Assembly: GCA_021209875.1 (NCBI GenBank)
Contig: JAGYVD010000003.1
Span: 5,332,001-5,396,000, forward strand
Reading direction: 5' to 3'
Source of the DNA: Rosellinia necatrix
Taxonomy: Eukaryota > Ascomycota > Sordariomycetes > Xylariales > Xylariaceae
DNA: 64,000 bases
Shown: one piece after another, positions 11,684 to 22,800 of the stretch
Position numbering within the stretch: position 1 is the stretch's first letter
Layout: each line of letters begins with the position of its first letter
Made by a program: the position numbers and the translations under genes
Notes under the pieces: model-generated
The model's input: only the letters and a program-made list of their open reading frames with translations
Databases searched by the model: none
Told to the model about the DNA's origin: nothing

Positions 11684-13610
11684 TGGCGTGCATGGACCCC
11701 TACCATCAGATTGACGGCCTTACTCCTCACCACCCCGGCTGAAGCACCTTGGACGAGAGGCTATTGGCATCCTTGTAAGGGTTTGCGACGAAGTATATTC
11801 TAATAAACGACTAGATGACTGACGGCCCACGGTTCCGTATTAGATAGACTTTGGCGGCTGTTTCAATTTTTTTCTTTTCTTTTGTTCCTTCTATTATCAT
11901 GTTCTGTTTTAAAATCGGGTTTTTGCGCGGAGATGGCGATAGTGTACGAGTAGGATATCCTTTCTTTTAGTTGTCCCACTGACAGCACCTGCGCCCACAC
12001 TCACATTCACATCCACATCCATCCACATTTACATCCACACTCACCACCCATGATGACACAATACTCAATTACATGCATCCCCCCCACCCATCCACTATTC
12101 ATGAGCCTAACGACAGGCTTTGTCACAGGGTAGTCCGACGCAAGCGTTCAACTAGATATAGGAGGCACTATATCTTCTTCCTTAATGAGACAATCTTCGA
12201 GCTGAATGTCTTCTTGGCAGAGACCGACCATGCTTGTCTGTCCTACCTGCAGGTCAGACCGAGACCAGCGATGTGCTATCGTAAATGTAGGCACGAAGGC
12301 TCTTCACCACGCCATATGAGTATGGATCAAGCCAAGCTGGTAGTATAGGGTTTTTTGTCTACCCCCAAGCAAACAGATTTCTGCTTTTCTAGTTTTGCGT
12401 AGCGTCCCAGCAGGTTATAAACAACGCCATCCTGTGGCATTTATTACAAGCTTCAGTAAGCCCTCCAATTGAGCTAACTGTGTCTCGCTAGATATTAGAT
12501 AAGACGGCATTTTAATTACCGGCCTGCAGCGATACCTAGGAAGTAGGTACCATCTACTGGCTTCGGGGGTGCACTGCTACCGACTCGGGAACCGGCCATA
12601 GGCCTTAGCGCACGCTTTTGAACCCATTCACGGACACTGGACCCTGCATTAGACACGACATTTTCGGACCATCATTTACATAAGTACACCTGGGCATACA
12701 CATAAAAGCATACGCATAACAGCTCTACTCTGGTTGTCTGGATCATCGGCGGTGATATGTATTTGACATTATGTAACCGGTCATCGGCCATCGGTCAGTC
12801 ACATGCAAGTCCGATATCCCAACTTACCGGTAAGCGTGTCAAATCTGGTCCTAGCACCATTTTACGCGCTCACTCATTCGGTACCAAGGTCGGCGTTGCC
12901 TAAATTTAGAATAGCTCAACCCCGCAGAACCACCCCCGCAGGAGACCACCCCGCAATCTCGGCACAATCGACAAACTTCTGGCCGATCACCGTTCGGGTT
13001 AGTGTGCTTGGGTTCAGGCTTGCGTGAGACGGGAACAACCACTCATGTGCGACGACAGGGCAAGAGGAAGGAAGGACGGGGGAAGGGGGTGTCTTCTTGA
13101 GCTTCTGAAGAGCCTACCTCGGTCGCTACCTACCGGTCAAACCTATGATGCAAGATTGGAGGGGAAGCACTACTACCTCGGTCGTTTCTTTTTTTATTTT
13201 AAGGTTTTACCTGCCGGTGTTTCTGCATCTTTTATGATTTATCCCATGCATAACTACTGCTAGGTAGGTAGTAGTCATTGCATCCCGAGATATTGATCGC
13301 CGTTGGTTATTGGTCGAATAATTGAACGTGGAACTCGTGGAACTTGTTTGTTCTGTTGGTGGTCCCTTTTCATTCTCCACCAAACTTATCGAATCAAAGC
13401 TTGGATCCCCGCGTACGACTTCATTTTTCTAACGAGCGCGTTCATCCGAAGCACGGACACACGATCTACGTACGTGGTATACAAGACGACAGGAACACAA
13501 CCGGGGAATCTCGATAAAGCAAACACACACATCACCATCATCATCATCATCACCATCATCATCCTCATCAGCAGCAGCAGCAGCAGCAGCAGCAGCATCA
13601 CGAATTTATC
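11684..13610. other. Intergenic region with 3' UTR and 5' leader
   Basis: No convincing gene. An imperfect CACATC/CACTCA repeat lies at about 11998-12050. On the minus strand, 12148-12231 is an ATG-to-stop frame of 27 codons with coding-like acidic composition but no support around it. The final 80 bases are the triplet-rich leader of the next gene. Confidence 0.5.
13530..13595. repeat. (CAT/CAC)n then (CAG)9 triplet repeat in a 5' leader
   Basis: CAT/CAC triplets at about 13530-13568 lead directly into nine CAG units at 13569-13595. The run ends 15 bases before the start codon at 13611. It is in frame with that codon and would read polyHis-polyGln, but a TAA lies just upstream in the frame and no ATG intervenes, so it is most simply untranslated. 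Confidence 0.8.
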
Positions 13611-14636
13611 ATGGCGGCTCCCGCTTCCAAACATATCGGTGACCTGAGCGGGAAATGGACCCTGGTAAGATATATCGCGCGCTCTCCCGTCCTCTTGCTT
13701 CTACAACCCGTGGCAAAGCGGCATATTCATCATCTATCTATCCTCCTATCTGGCAAATCCGTGTTGGATGTTGAGTGTTAAGTCAAGCAAGACACCTCAC
13801 CTCCACCTCTCGCCTATTCCCGTATATCAAAGCCGTGCACGACACGGCCATCCCGTCTACCCACCACCTACTTCAACCTCCCACTCTGCCCGTCTACAAC
13901 CCCCCCAACCCAACGAAGTCCTCTGGTCCCCCCCCCCTCCCCCGCCTCCCTAAACACGAAACCTAAACTTCCTCTAGAGGGGACCCCCCAAACCTTCTCC
14001 TCCAGCTCCTCTTCCCCCAAAGACATGGCTTAAAAAGAGTATAGTAAAAAAACCAAAGCTAATAGACCTCTGAAATAGAATAAAACCCTCTCGGACCCAA
14101 CGGACCCCGCCCTGGCGCTACAGGGCACGGGGTGGCTCGTCCGCAAGGGGATCGGGGCGGCGACGGTGGGGATCAACGTGCGGCAGTACACGGACGAGGC
14201 CGGCACGGTGCACATCGACATCGACATGACGGCGAGCGGGCTGACGGGCACGCGCGAGGCGCGCACGCTCGACTGGACGCCGCGCGAGCACAAGGACTGG
14301 CTCTTCGGCCGGCTCCACGGCCGCTCGCGCTTCGCCACCATGGACGAGGTCGCCGCCCTCGTCGCCACCCCGGACGCCCAGGCCCGCCGCGACCGCTGGG
14401 CCGACGACGACTTCCTCGCCCAGGACTGGATCGCCGACGCCGACGCCGAGGGGAAGGGCCCCAACGGGGAACCCCTCGTCATCGCCCACATGGACGCCGA
14501 CGCCGGCTGGCGCGCCACGCAGATCTGGGGCTTCCAGATCATCGGCGGCGAGCGGAGATATGTCCGCAACGTCGTCGTCGCCAAGGGCGAGAAGTTCGAG
14601 AGCTTCAAGATGATCTATGACTTCGTCTCCGAGTAG
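13611..14636 (+). CDS. Lipocalin-like fungal protein (2 exons)
   Basis: Exons 13611-13664 and 14079-14636 join in phase 0 to encode 203 residues. The intron is long for a fungus (414 nt), starts GTAAGA and ends TAG. The join reads KWTL then NKTLSDPTD. This agrees with a family I recall from filamentous fungi whose members begin with a G-x-W-x-L strand, as in lipocalin/FABP-type beta barrels, and continue with a conserved ALQGTGWLVRKG segment. No signal peptide is visible, so a cytosolic small-ligand binder is likely; the ligand is unknown. The protein is rich in Asp, Ala and Arg, with strongly GC-ending codons. The CAG-rich leader just upstream is unusual. Gene structure is well supported; function is inferred only from fold resemblance. 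Confidence 0.82.
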
Positions 14637-15558
14637 ATAAGAGCTTTGTCCGTTTTTTTTTTTCTTTTGCGTTTTGCGTTTTGAGGTGAAAGAGAGAGAT
14701 AAAGGGGTGGAAGGGGATGGCGATGTGGAATTAAATAGAAATATACGATGGGGAGTGGAGGGTGAAGGGGAGGGGGGTGAATACGAGTTGTTGAACTAGA
14801 CTAGTTAGAAGATGAATATCTAGTGGGCATCGGATGTCCCTACGTTAAACAAACAAGTTGAACGGAGAGACAGATATATATTAAGGCGTGATGATATTGG
14901 ATTTGGTTTATCACGATACTGTTTCTTGCTCGTTGGTTGTTTGTTTGTGCCATGTATATGGGAACTAGGATTCCTGTGGGTATCAAACTGCAATCCTAGC
15001 CGGGCCATCTTCTTCACGAAGCAGCCCATCTCTGCTCTTCACACCGTCCGTCGCGCGAAAATACCGGCGTCACTGGCGGGAAAATGTTGAAACTCCAGCC
15101 GACGACTTAAAAAAAAAAAACCTGACGCCCAGCCAGCTAGCCAGCCAGCCAGCCAAACACCAACGATCCAGCCGGCCCTCTCTCTATGAATAAAGCAATA
15201 TTCGCGGTCCATCCTCCCCGCTCCCCCAAACGCCGTTCTTGTGGTTGAATACAATGAATAATCATTAATCGATCTCCGGTACGGCCGGGGACGTTCCGGG
15301 AGGGGCAATACACTCGTCGTAGAGCGGGCAGGAAACTGAAACTCGCCCTTCTCCTCGTTTCCCTTCGAAATCCCCATCTAAGACCAGGCGGATGAGGTAG
15401 CGCATTTACCCCCCCCCCTCCTCCCACTCGTCAACCCATCGCGGGAAACCGCAGGTAGACGGATATAAGTGTTTTCTTTCTTTCTTCCTCTTACCCACGA
15501 ACCCCCCTTTCCTCCTCCCACCATCTGCCTCAAACCCCCCTCCTTCATCCCGGCCACT
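14637..15558. other. Intergenic region between convergent genes
   Basis: Contains the 3' untranslated parts of the lipocalin-like gene and of the CBS-domain gene, which point toward each other. An imperfect GCCAGCCA repeat (15128-15157) and pyrimidine runs are present. No gene is seen. Confidence 0.55.
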
Positions 15559-16334
15559 CTACACTGGCCTCCGCTTCACGAACTCCTCCAGATCCTCCCT
15601 CGTCGCGACGCCGAGGACGAACCGCCTATGCTCATCCGTGACGACGGCGAAATCCTGCTTCTGCCGTCCACCATGGCCATGGCCATCGCCATCGCCATCA
15701 CTGCCATCGCCGCCGTCGAAGAAGGCCTCGAGGTCCTCGAGCGGGGTGGCGAGGGTGATGACGGTGTAGGGGCGGCCGCGGCGCTGGAAGCGGGCCATGG
15801 CGCGGGCGAGGGGGTCCTCGGGCCGCAGGGCGCCGGCGGCGAGGCGGGCCTGGAGGGCCGGGATGGCGATGTAGCCGAGCAGGGCGCGCGTGGCCGGGTC
15901 GACGACCGTCAGGTGCGTGTACTCGCGCTCGAACGCCGAGAGCAGCGCCAGCGAGACCGGGTCGTCCGGGTTCAGCGAGAGCGCCGCCGGCGGCTCGAGG
16001 TCTTGGACCGTGGCCTGCTCCCCACCCCCGGATATTGTTAGCTCGGGGACGCAAAAGGACAGAAAACGAATTCTTTTTTCATTTTTTCATTTTTTTTTTT
16101 TTTTTTCAATAATAGTCTCGTCAATCTAGCTTCGGGCCAGCTGAGATAAATTGGGGGGAGAGGAACTGGGAAGGGTATAGGGTATAATCGGGCAGTCATG
16201 TGCCGGGCGAGGAAGGATGTTGGTATTGGTTGCTTGCTTACCCCACGATATCGTGATGACCACTTGGAGACGAAGGGCTGGCGAGACAGCGGCGACGGCC
16301 CAACGTGAGCCGTATTCTTCATCGCCTGGGCCAT
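15559..16334 (-). CDS. CBS-domain protein (2 exons)
   Basis: On the minus strand exon 1 is 16334-16242 and exon 2 is 16014-15559, giving 182 residues. The intron (GTAAGC...CAG, with a GCTAAC branch site) joins SSRYRG to ATVQDLEPP in phase 0, as in homologues I recall. Two CBS motifs follow: about residues 32-105 (ALLSAFEREYTHLTVVD...LGYIAIP) and about 108-180 (YTVITLATPLEDLEAFF...DFAVVTDEHRRFVLGV). A tandem CBS pair forms a Bateman module that senses adenosyl ligands; no catalytic domain is attached, so this is probably a regulatory or adaptor protein. The second CBS carries a Gly/Asp/His-rich insertion (GDGDGHGHGG) that looks like a repeat expansion. The start ATG at 16334 is the first in frame; the M at residue 5 is an alternative. 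Confidence 0.85.
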
Positions 16335-16840
16335 AACTAGGTAGTTGTAAAGTGCCGTGTAGGGAGGTGGTGTAGGGGAGGTGACCCGACCCGGCGAGAC
16401 CGTGCGTCGCTTGATGTAGAAAACAGGGGGAGGTCGTGTGGCGTTTAGAACAGGCAGGGCTGTCCAGGGGATCTGTTTGGCCTAACAAGTAGCCAACTAA
16501 TAAATATTAAAGAAGCAGGGTCGTTGTAGCGGCACTTGGCGACGGTGTTCCGTGTCGTGATGAGGCGGGATGATTTGCTTGTCAGGAAAGAAGAACCTTG
16601 CTGTTTGTCAGTGCATGACGGTGAACTGAACCTGCCTCCCTATCCATGTTAGGTTTCCATGTTAGGTTAGGTAAGTTATAGTAACCATTTAGCCCCTGCA
16701 GTGACTTGTGCACTAAAAAGTCGAGGTGGAGAGGCACACTTCCATTCTATGGTGGATAACTAACTATGTACACGGAACTGACGGGCAACTTCTGTTTCCG
16801 ACTGCCGATAACCCCTCCATGCTTTTATGAGCTACCTTAT

Positions 16841-16880
16841 AGGTATCTGACTAGGTATCTGACTTGTAAGTCAGATACCT
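16841..16880. repeat. Direct repeat plus perfect hairpin
   Basis: AGGTATCTGACT at 16841-16852 is repeated at 16853-16864. The second copy continues into its own reverse complement: a 13-base stem starting AGGTATCTGACTT, a GT loop, then the complement ending at 16880. Confidence 0.85.
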
Positions 16881-18085
16881 GGTTAGGCTATGGGATTATT
16901 TGATAAACTGGATGACCTCAGATACACGATAGCAGGAAGAACGCTAGAATATAAATCGCCTTTGAAGTGCAATGTTTCAAAAGAAAATCACGCAGCTCAT
17001 TCTACACTACACTAGGAAGCGACCCATGACACGAACTCCGCCTGAGGAACCATGGGGTCGCTAGAACCGATCTGACCTGGCGCGAGAGTATGACAGGCCA
17101 ATGAAGACCTAGGAAATGCGAGCTGGCCATTCCTAAGCCTTAAAATTCGGGAGGTGGAGTCTCTACGCGAGCACGGGTATAGCTCCCCCCACCGACGTCA
17201 CCAATTCCAAGGCTTAGCTTGTATTGTATAGTGTATACAGTATGTCGTACCTCCGTATAACCTCAAGGTCCGGTTGCCGGATTTTATGCCATTGTTGTGT
17301 AGGAGAGATTGGAAATTCCACATGAATGTTATAATCACCATTGATATTAAATAAATATAACCAAAAGTAATATTTTAAGAACGAAGAACTGAGAGAAAAA
17401 GAAGGAAAAAGGAATCAAATTTCAGGATAGGAATAGTTAAGCCATAACATAAGCCCGTTTAGTTACCTCCGCCTGATATACCCTCGAGTTGCGGACGGGG
17501 TCTAACTCCGGAGACCCCTTCTCCCACTCTCTTGCCGTTGAATGGAGGCGCTACGCTACCTATTTAATCCCTACCCAACAGCCGAAACTTCCCGGCGAGC
17601 TATCCGGTGTAGAGTAGTAGTGAGATACAATAAACCAACGATCCCTCAATGATGACCCGTTTTATCTAATACTGTCTCATTTCTTTTAAACCTTTCGTGT
17701 CCCTTCGCGCTTTTCTGGCCATCTTACCTGGGCCATCTACTCTACTCTAGATAGGAGGCAGCCGTGATCGTTCTCATCACCCTATCTTCTTTCCGAGAGA
17801 ATTGACCTTTCTCGGTCACCAAGCTGATATACCCCCAGCATAGTACGTTTGCGCCACCATCGCCGATCCGTCGTCCTTTGATACGCCTACACACACCTAC
17901 ACACCTACACATACACACACACATACACACCCGATCCTCGCACCTGGACCTTTTTCGTCCCAGAGCTCTCCAGGTTTCGTTCGACGGATGCCGCAGTCAA
18001 ATCATCAAGCACACCCTGACGTCAACCACCCTCACTAACGACCAATTGAATTGACAGATCAAAAATTCGCCCTCCCTCCCTCTCG

Positions 18086-18112
18086 CAGCAGCAGCAGCAG
18101 CAGCAGTAGCAG
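18086..18112. repeat. (CAG)n triplet repeat immediately 5' of a start codon
   Basis: Seven CAG units, a TAG and one more CAG end six bases before the ATG at 18118. The placement repeats what is seen at 13569-13595. Confidence 0.85.
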
Positions 18113-18117
18113 GAGAG

Positions 18118-19807
18118 ATGCCCTCCCTTTTCCCGAGTCCGCCCGCCCTCCAGCAGACCTTCGGGTCGCGGCAGGCCGCCGGAGAAGGTCCCGGCAGAGC
18201 GACGCCGCGACGGGCCCGCCCCGAGCTCTACGGCGCCGCCTTCTCCGTCGCCGCCGGCCCGGGCGGGAAGCTGAGCGCCGAGGCCCAGGCCGAGTTCAAC
18301 AAGGCGAGCGCCGCCGCGAGGGCCCAAATCGGCAGCGGCTGCGGTGGTGGTGGTGGTGGTAACGGTGGCGGTGGTAGCGGTGGCGGCATCGAGCTCTACT
18401 CGCCCGGCTTCTACGCCGCCGCCACCTTCGGCGGGCTCATGGCCTGTGTAAGTTATTTACCGCGGTATCCGTGTCTTCTTTTTCAAAAAGCGGAGTAAGC
18501 TATATATCACGTATTTATTTACCCGGTGTTTTCGGTTGCTCTTTTTTTTTTTTTTTTATCCCAACAGGAGAGCGGGTTGCTAGCTAACGTTGTGTTTTAT
18601 TTCCCACGTCTATTAGGGCCTCACGCATACTGCCGTCACGCCGCTCGACCTCGTCAAGTGCCGCCGTCAGGTCGACTCGAAACTGTACAAGGGGAACTTC
18701 CAGGCCTGGGGCCTGATCTATCGACAGGAGGGCATCAGGGGCATATTTACGGGATGGGGCCCTACGCTGGCCGGGTATTCGGCGCAGGGCGCCTTCAAGG
18801 TTTGTCTCGCTTCGCCTCGGGGGGCCATAAGAACCCCGTCGTTAAAAAAGTTCCCCAGAGTGACTGGCATGCATAGCTGACCCTGCCATCTTTCATTGTA
18901 GTACGGGTGGTATGAGTACTTCAAGAAGACGTATTCGGACCTCGCGGGCCCGGAGAACGCCTACAAGTACAAAACACTCCTCTACCTCTCGGCATCTGCC
19001 TCCGCCGAGTTTCTGGCCGACATTGCCCTGTGCCCCTTCGAATCCGTCAAGGTCCGCATGCAGACTTCTATACCCTCGCCATACACCGGCATGATGGACG
19101 GCTTAAGAAAAATCACCGCCTCGGAAGGCGTCGGCGGGCTCTACAAGGGCCTTTATCCGCTGTGGGGACGTCAGATCCCCTATACGATGGTAAGTGGCGG
19201 CCGGTTTTCTGTATTCCTGAATTAGCGGAAACCCTCCCTCCCTTCCCTCCCCTCCACCTCTTTGGGCGGGTACGGACGGACGCTGGAAGGCGAAGGCGGG
19301 CTAACCCCCCGGCGACTGCCAGATGAAATTCGCCTCGTTCGAGACCATCGTCGAGATGATCTACGACCGCCTGCCGGGCGGCAAGGACGACTACGGCAAG
19401 GGCGCCCAGACGGCCGTGTCCTTCACCGGCGGCTACATCGCCGGCATCCTGTGCGCCGTCGTCTCGCACCCGGCCGACGTGCTCGTCAGCAAGCTGAACG
19501 CGAACCGCAGGCCCGGCGAGGCCTTCGGGGCCGCCGTCGCGCGGAACTACAAGGACACCGGCTTCATGGGCCTCTGGAACGGGCTGCCGGTGCGCATCGT
19601 CATGATCGGCACGCTGACCGGCCTGCAATGGATGATCTACGTAAGTTATTCCGGCACACGAAAAAAAGAAAAAAAAACCCCCCACATAAGCGTCTCGGGC
19701 GCTTTTTCTTTTTTTTTTTTTCGCTGACGGCATAACAGGATTCGTTTAAGATTTTCATGGGCTTCCCTACGACAGGTGGAGCGGCGCCGCCAGAGGAGCC
19801 GAAATGA
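18118..19807 (+). CDS. MIR1: Mitochondrial phosphate carrier (5 exons)
   Basis: Exons 18118-18447, 18617-18799, 18902-19189, 19323-19640 and 19739-19807 encode 395 residues. All four introns fall in phase 0 and use GT...AG, one with a GTTTGT donor. The three mitochondrial-carrier signatures are present: TPLDLVKCRRQ, CPFESVKVRMQ and SHPADVLVSKLN. KYGWYEYFKK and GRQIPYTMMKF, also seen, are typical of phosphate carriers (Mir1/Pic2, SLC25A3). The protein imports phosphate with a proton across the inner membrane for ATP synthesis. The N-terminal extension of about 100 residues is long. It holds a Gly-rich run (about residues 72-90, encoded by GGT/GGC repeats) just before the first carrier repeat (ELYSPGFYAAATFGG); I recall homologues with a similar extension but no such run. 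The start codon lies directly after the CAG repeat. Confidence 0.93.
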
Positions 19808-22800
19808 GGAGAGTGATAAGTTCGGGATCTTTTAAACCCGCATTGCTTTTGGTAGTCATGGTAGTTGTATTATCGTACACAACGGGATATGTTGTGGTAA
19901 TGGCTTCGCTTGCGGGGAGAAGCAAAAAAAAGTGGCGGATAGGGGCTAGTTAGTCCATTCTAGATTTCTCTTTTACCTTGTAAATATTGGTAACTTTCTT
20001 TGCAGAGGTCTCATCTCCATGTAACCAATCAAGGTTGGCGTGAATTAGTCGCTGTTATGGTACTGTATACCCGAGCAATAACGTATCACGAGACGTGGGT
20101 GAGGTGTTTGCTAATATGAACCTTTTAGGGATTGAATCTCTTTTAGGGCCTATCTTGACCTATGCTCTTGAACACTTATAAAATGGTAGGCATCTTCGTG
20201 CATCATATGTGTACGTATGCCTGGTCGCTAGGATTCATGCTTGCCGGTTAGCATGGTTGCACATCGCTGGCCAATAGTAAGACCATTGCATCACACCGAT
20301 TCAAGAATCCTCTCAAGCACAACTCGGTTATATTTATACTGTTGGCCAATGATATGAAAAGCGCTGGGATCGGTCGAAAACCCCGTAACCACTCTTACCT
20401 AGTGGTGTATAGGCGTAGGGATGTGCATGCTTGGCAACGGCGGCACTCCGCGATGAAGTCGAGTAAAGGGGGGTGAAATAAATCGTGGGAGATATAGTGA
20501 TTGGTCATAGACCGGACTATAGATAATTGGGGGCCGTTGAATAGTGCCTACATTAGTTATGTTTCGTCCTTCTGGAAAATGATATGTTTAACACATGAGC
20601 TGATAAAAGAAATCCTCCGTTGATTAGCGGTCTTGATGGGTATTGGCTGTGGCCCACGGGTTGTTGGCTGCTTGATAACAAGCTTGTGGGCTTGTACCCC
20701 CTCTGGATCCCCTCCTTTCGTCATAACACATCAGCCATGTGGCCAAGATGACTTGGATGGGTGTGTCAAGAGCCGCGTTGTTGGTTTGCGTGAGCTGCAA
20801 GGCGGCGGTACTTCGGCTCCGCTAACCCGTCGATTAACATGCCATGTTCATATCGTCCACCACTTACCGACTTGTTGGCTTTGGGGTCGCATCTTGGTCG
20901 TATCTTGGCCATTGCTTGATTCTTCTCCTGAGCGCACTGCCGTCTCTGTTGCTGGGTGTGGCGCATAATACATTACCAACTGGTCTGGATATGCGCGGGC
21001 AACTCACTGGTAGGTTGGGTGGTGTGGAGTGTCACGTCACCCCAGAACTTCACCAGCCAGCGCGGATCGGTCATCCTACACCATCAGCCCAAACCTCACT
21101 GTTGGCTACCCCTGCAGCCTTGCCAGCCAAGAGTCGATGCGCCGCCTTGCTGCATATCGGCTATCCAGAAGGAAGGACGGGGGGAGGGGGTGAAGGGGGG
21201 GAAGGTTAGTCAACCACCATCATCTTTGTCGATTTGGTATGCACAATCGCCACATACATAGCCGTTTCATGATTGCACGAGCTGTTACCCATACGCGGCA
21301 GGATGACGAGAGCAGAGTGAGGGTTAGGCGTTAGGGGTTGGGGGTTGAGGATTGGGGGTTGAGGGTTGGGGGTTAAGGGTTGAGGGTTGAGGGTTGGGGG
21401 TTGGAGATTGGGGGGTTGGAGGTTGGATGGATGTCACGTCGAAACGATGCCTTGCTCCAATCCGTGGTAGTGATGGAAAATGCCGAACCTGGGGAGGGAT
21501 TGGTAAAACATCGTAGGGTTACATGCACGAAGACAGAAGCTCTCTCGGATTCCGGAAGGGTTCGGTGTCGAGGCTCACTGATCAAATGCCAAGGCTTACA
21601 AACCTGAGCATGGCAGCGCACGCTGCGTCGCTACCTCACTGGAGGTGAGAGGGCAGCGTAGTATGTAACCGCAGGCCGGACCATGAATGACCAGAAGCTG
21701 GTACATGTACGTTTCCGCCGTCTTGGGACTGGCCGTTCCGTCGTCTTCCTTACCTCCTCGTTCCAGTCTAGAACAGCTGGACCGGTGATCCGACCAACTG
21801 ATCGAAGCGTGGCAAGTGGATCTGACATGCTGTCCGGCTGACAGAGGGACACCATCTCGGACTCGAGCACTTAATAATAGTGCAGGTTAAGTTACACCAG
21901 AAGAGAGGGAGTATTAGTGCAGGTGAGTTGGGTTAGGCAGTGTGGGAGGCGTGGTAACTAGGGTAGTGTAGCAAGCAGGGTGCCTAAAGCAAGTAATACC
22001 ACCTGGTCCATGTCCCCCCCCCGTCCCACCACCCACCATCACGAAGTAGTGTTGGGAGGTATGGGTATGTAACTATCACCCATAAGTTATAACTACCTTC
22101 TTACCCACCTGCCTACGCTGCCCACATTAGGTACCGTACACAACCACCCACCACCCCTCTCCTCACCCCCCTCCTCACCCCCCGGGTGGAAACCAAGCTA
22201 TGCTTGTGCCTAATGTAGTGTAGGGTGGATGGATGTATGGATGTAGTGTACTGTAAAGTAAGTTGACTTGCAGCAATGACAGCGACTTCCAATGTCATTA
22301 CCCGGTGCCAAATGTGCGTTTCCCCGGCAAAGAATGGAATGCCCGTTGTCTGTCTTTGCGGCGCGGCAGCAACAACCCCTCAGAGTCGACCTGCTTGAGG
22401 ATTGGTTGTGTAAATAGCATGGCTAACTCCGTATTCTTGCGAACCCCGTCAAAAGGCGGTGGTCTCGTCTAGGCTAACGGACCAGACTTCCCTTTTTGGG
22501 CATGCCACCCTCGAATGGCGTATCACGCTCCTCGCAGGCAGTCCGGCGTCGTGGGCACGGGAGGTCTTCTGTGGATATTGTTTGCCAAACGCAGTGGCCG
22601 TCGAACAGAACACCGGAATGATCGCCACACAAGCAGCGCTGCGTAACCTGAGCTGCTTGAAGCGGAGATAGGCGGTCATCCTCCTACGGTTGCCTACCTG
22701 GGTAGTGTCGAGTGGAGGAACACGACACCAGTAGAGAGGGCCAAGTCAGGATGATAAACGATGGCTATGCTAATGGGAAAATGGGAAGAGGGTGGTGTTA

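Larger units (their letters stand above)
16335..18117. other. Intergenic region between divergent genes
   Basis: Serves as upstream region for both the CBS-domain gene (minus) and the phosphate carrier gene (plus). It contains a perfect 28-base hairpin (listed separately), a CA-rich tract at about 17885-17932 and a CAG repeat next to the carrier start. No gene is seen. Confidence 0.55.

Noticed and set aside
13303..13647. 114-codon frame including Ile and Ser runs
   Set aside because: It reads the CAT/CAG leader repeat in another frame and overlaps the supported start at 13611.
14118..14620. Long Arg/Gly/His-rich frames on both strands
   Set aside because: These are shadow frames of the GC-rich lipocalin-like exon.
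15469..16054. 190-codon plus-strand frame and 118-codon minus-strand frame
   Set aside because: They are alternative frames of the CBS-domain gene; only the frame with the CBS motifs and consistent intron phase was kept.
19113..19735. Frames of 157 and 206 codons on opposite strands
   Set aside because: They shadow exons 3-4 of the phosphate carrier, including intron sequence.
20633..21209. Two overlapping 110-120 codon frames, suggestive of a small gene
   Set aside because: No start context, splice logic or recognisable motif; composition is consistent with chance open frames.
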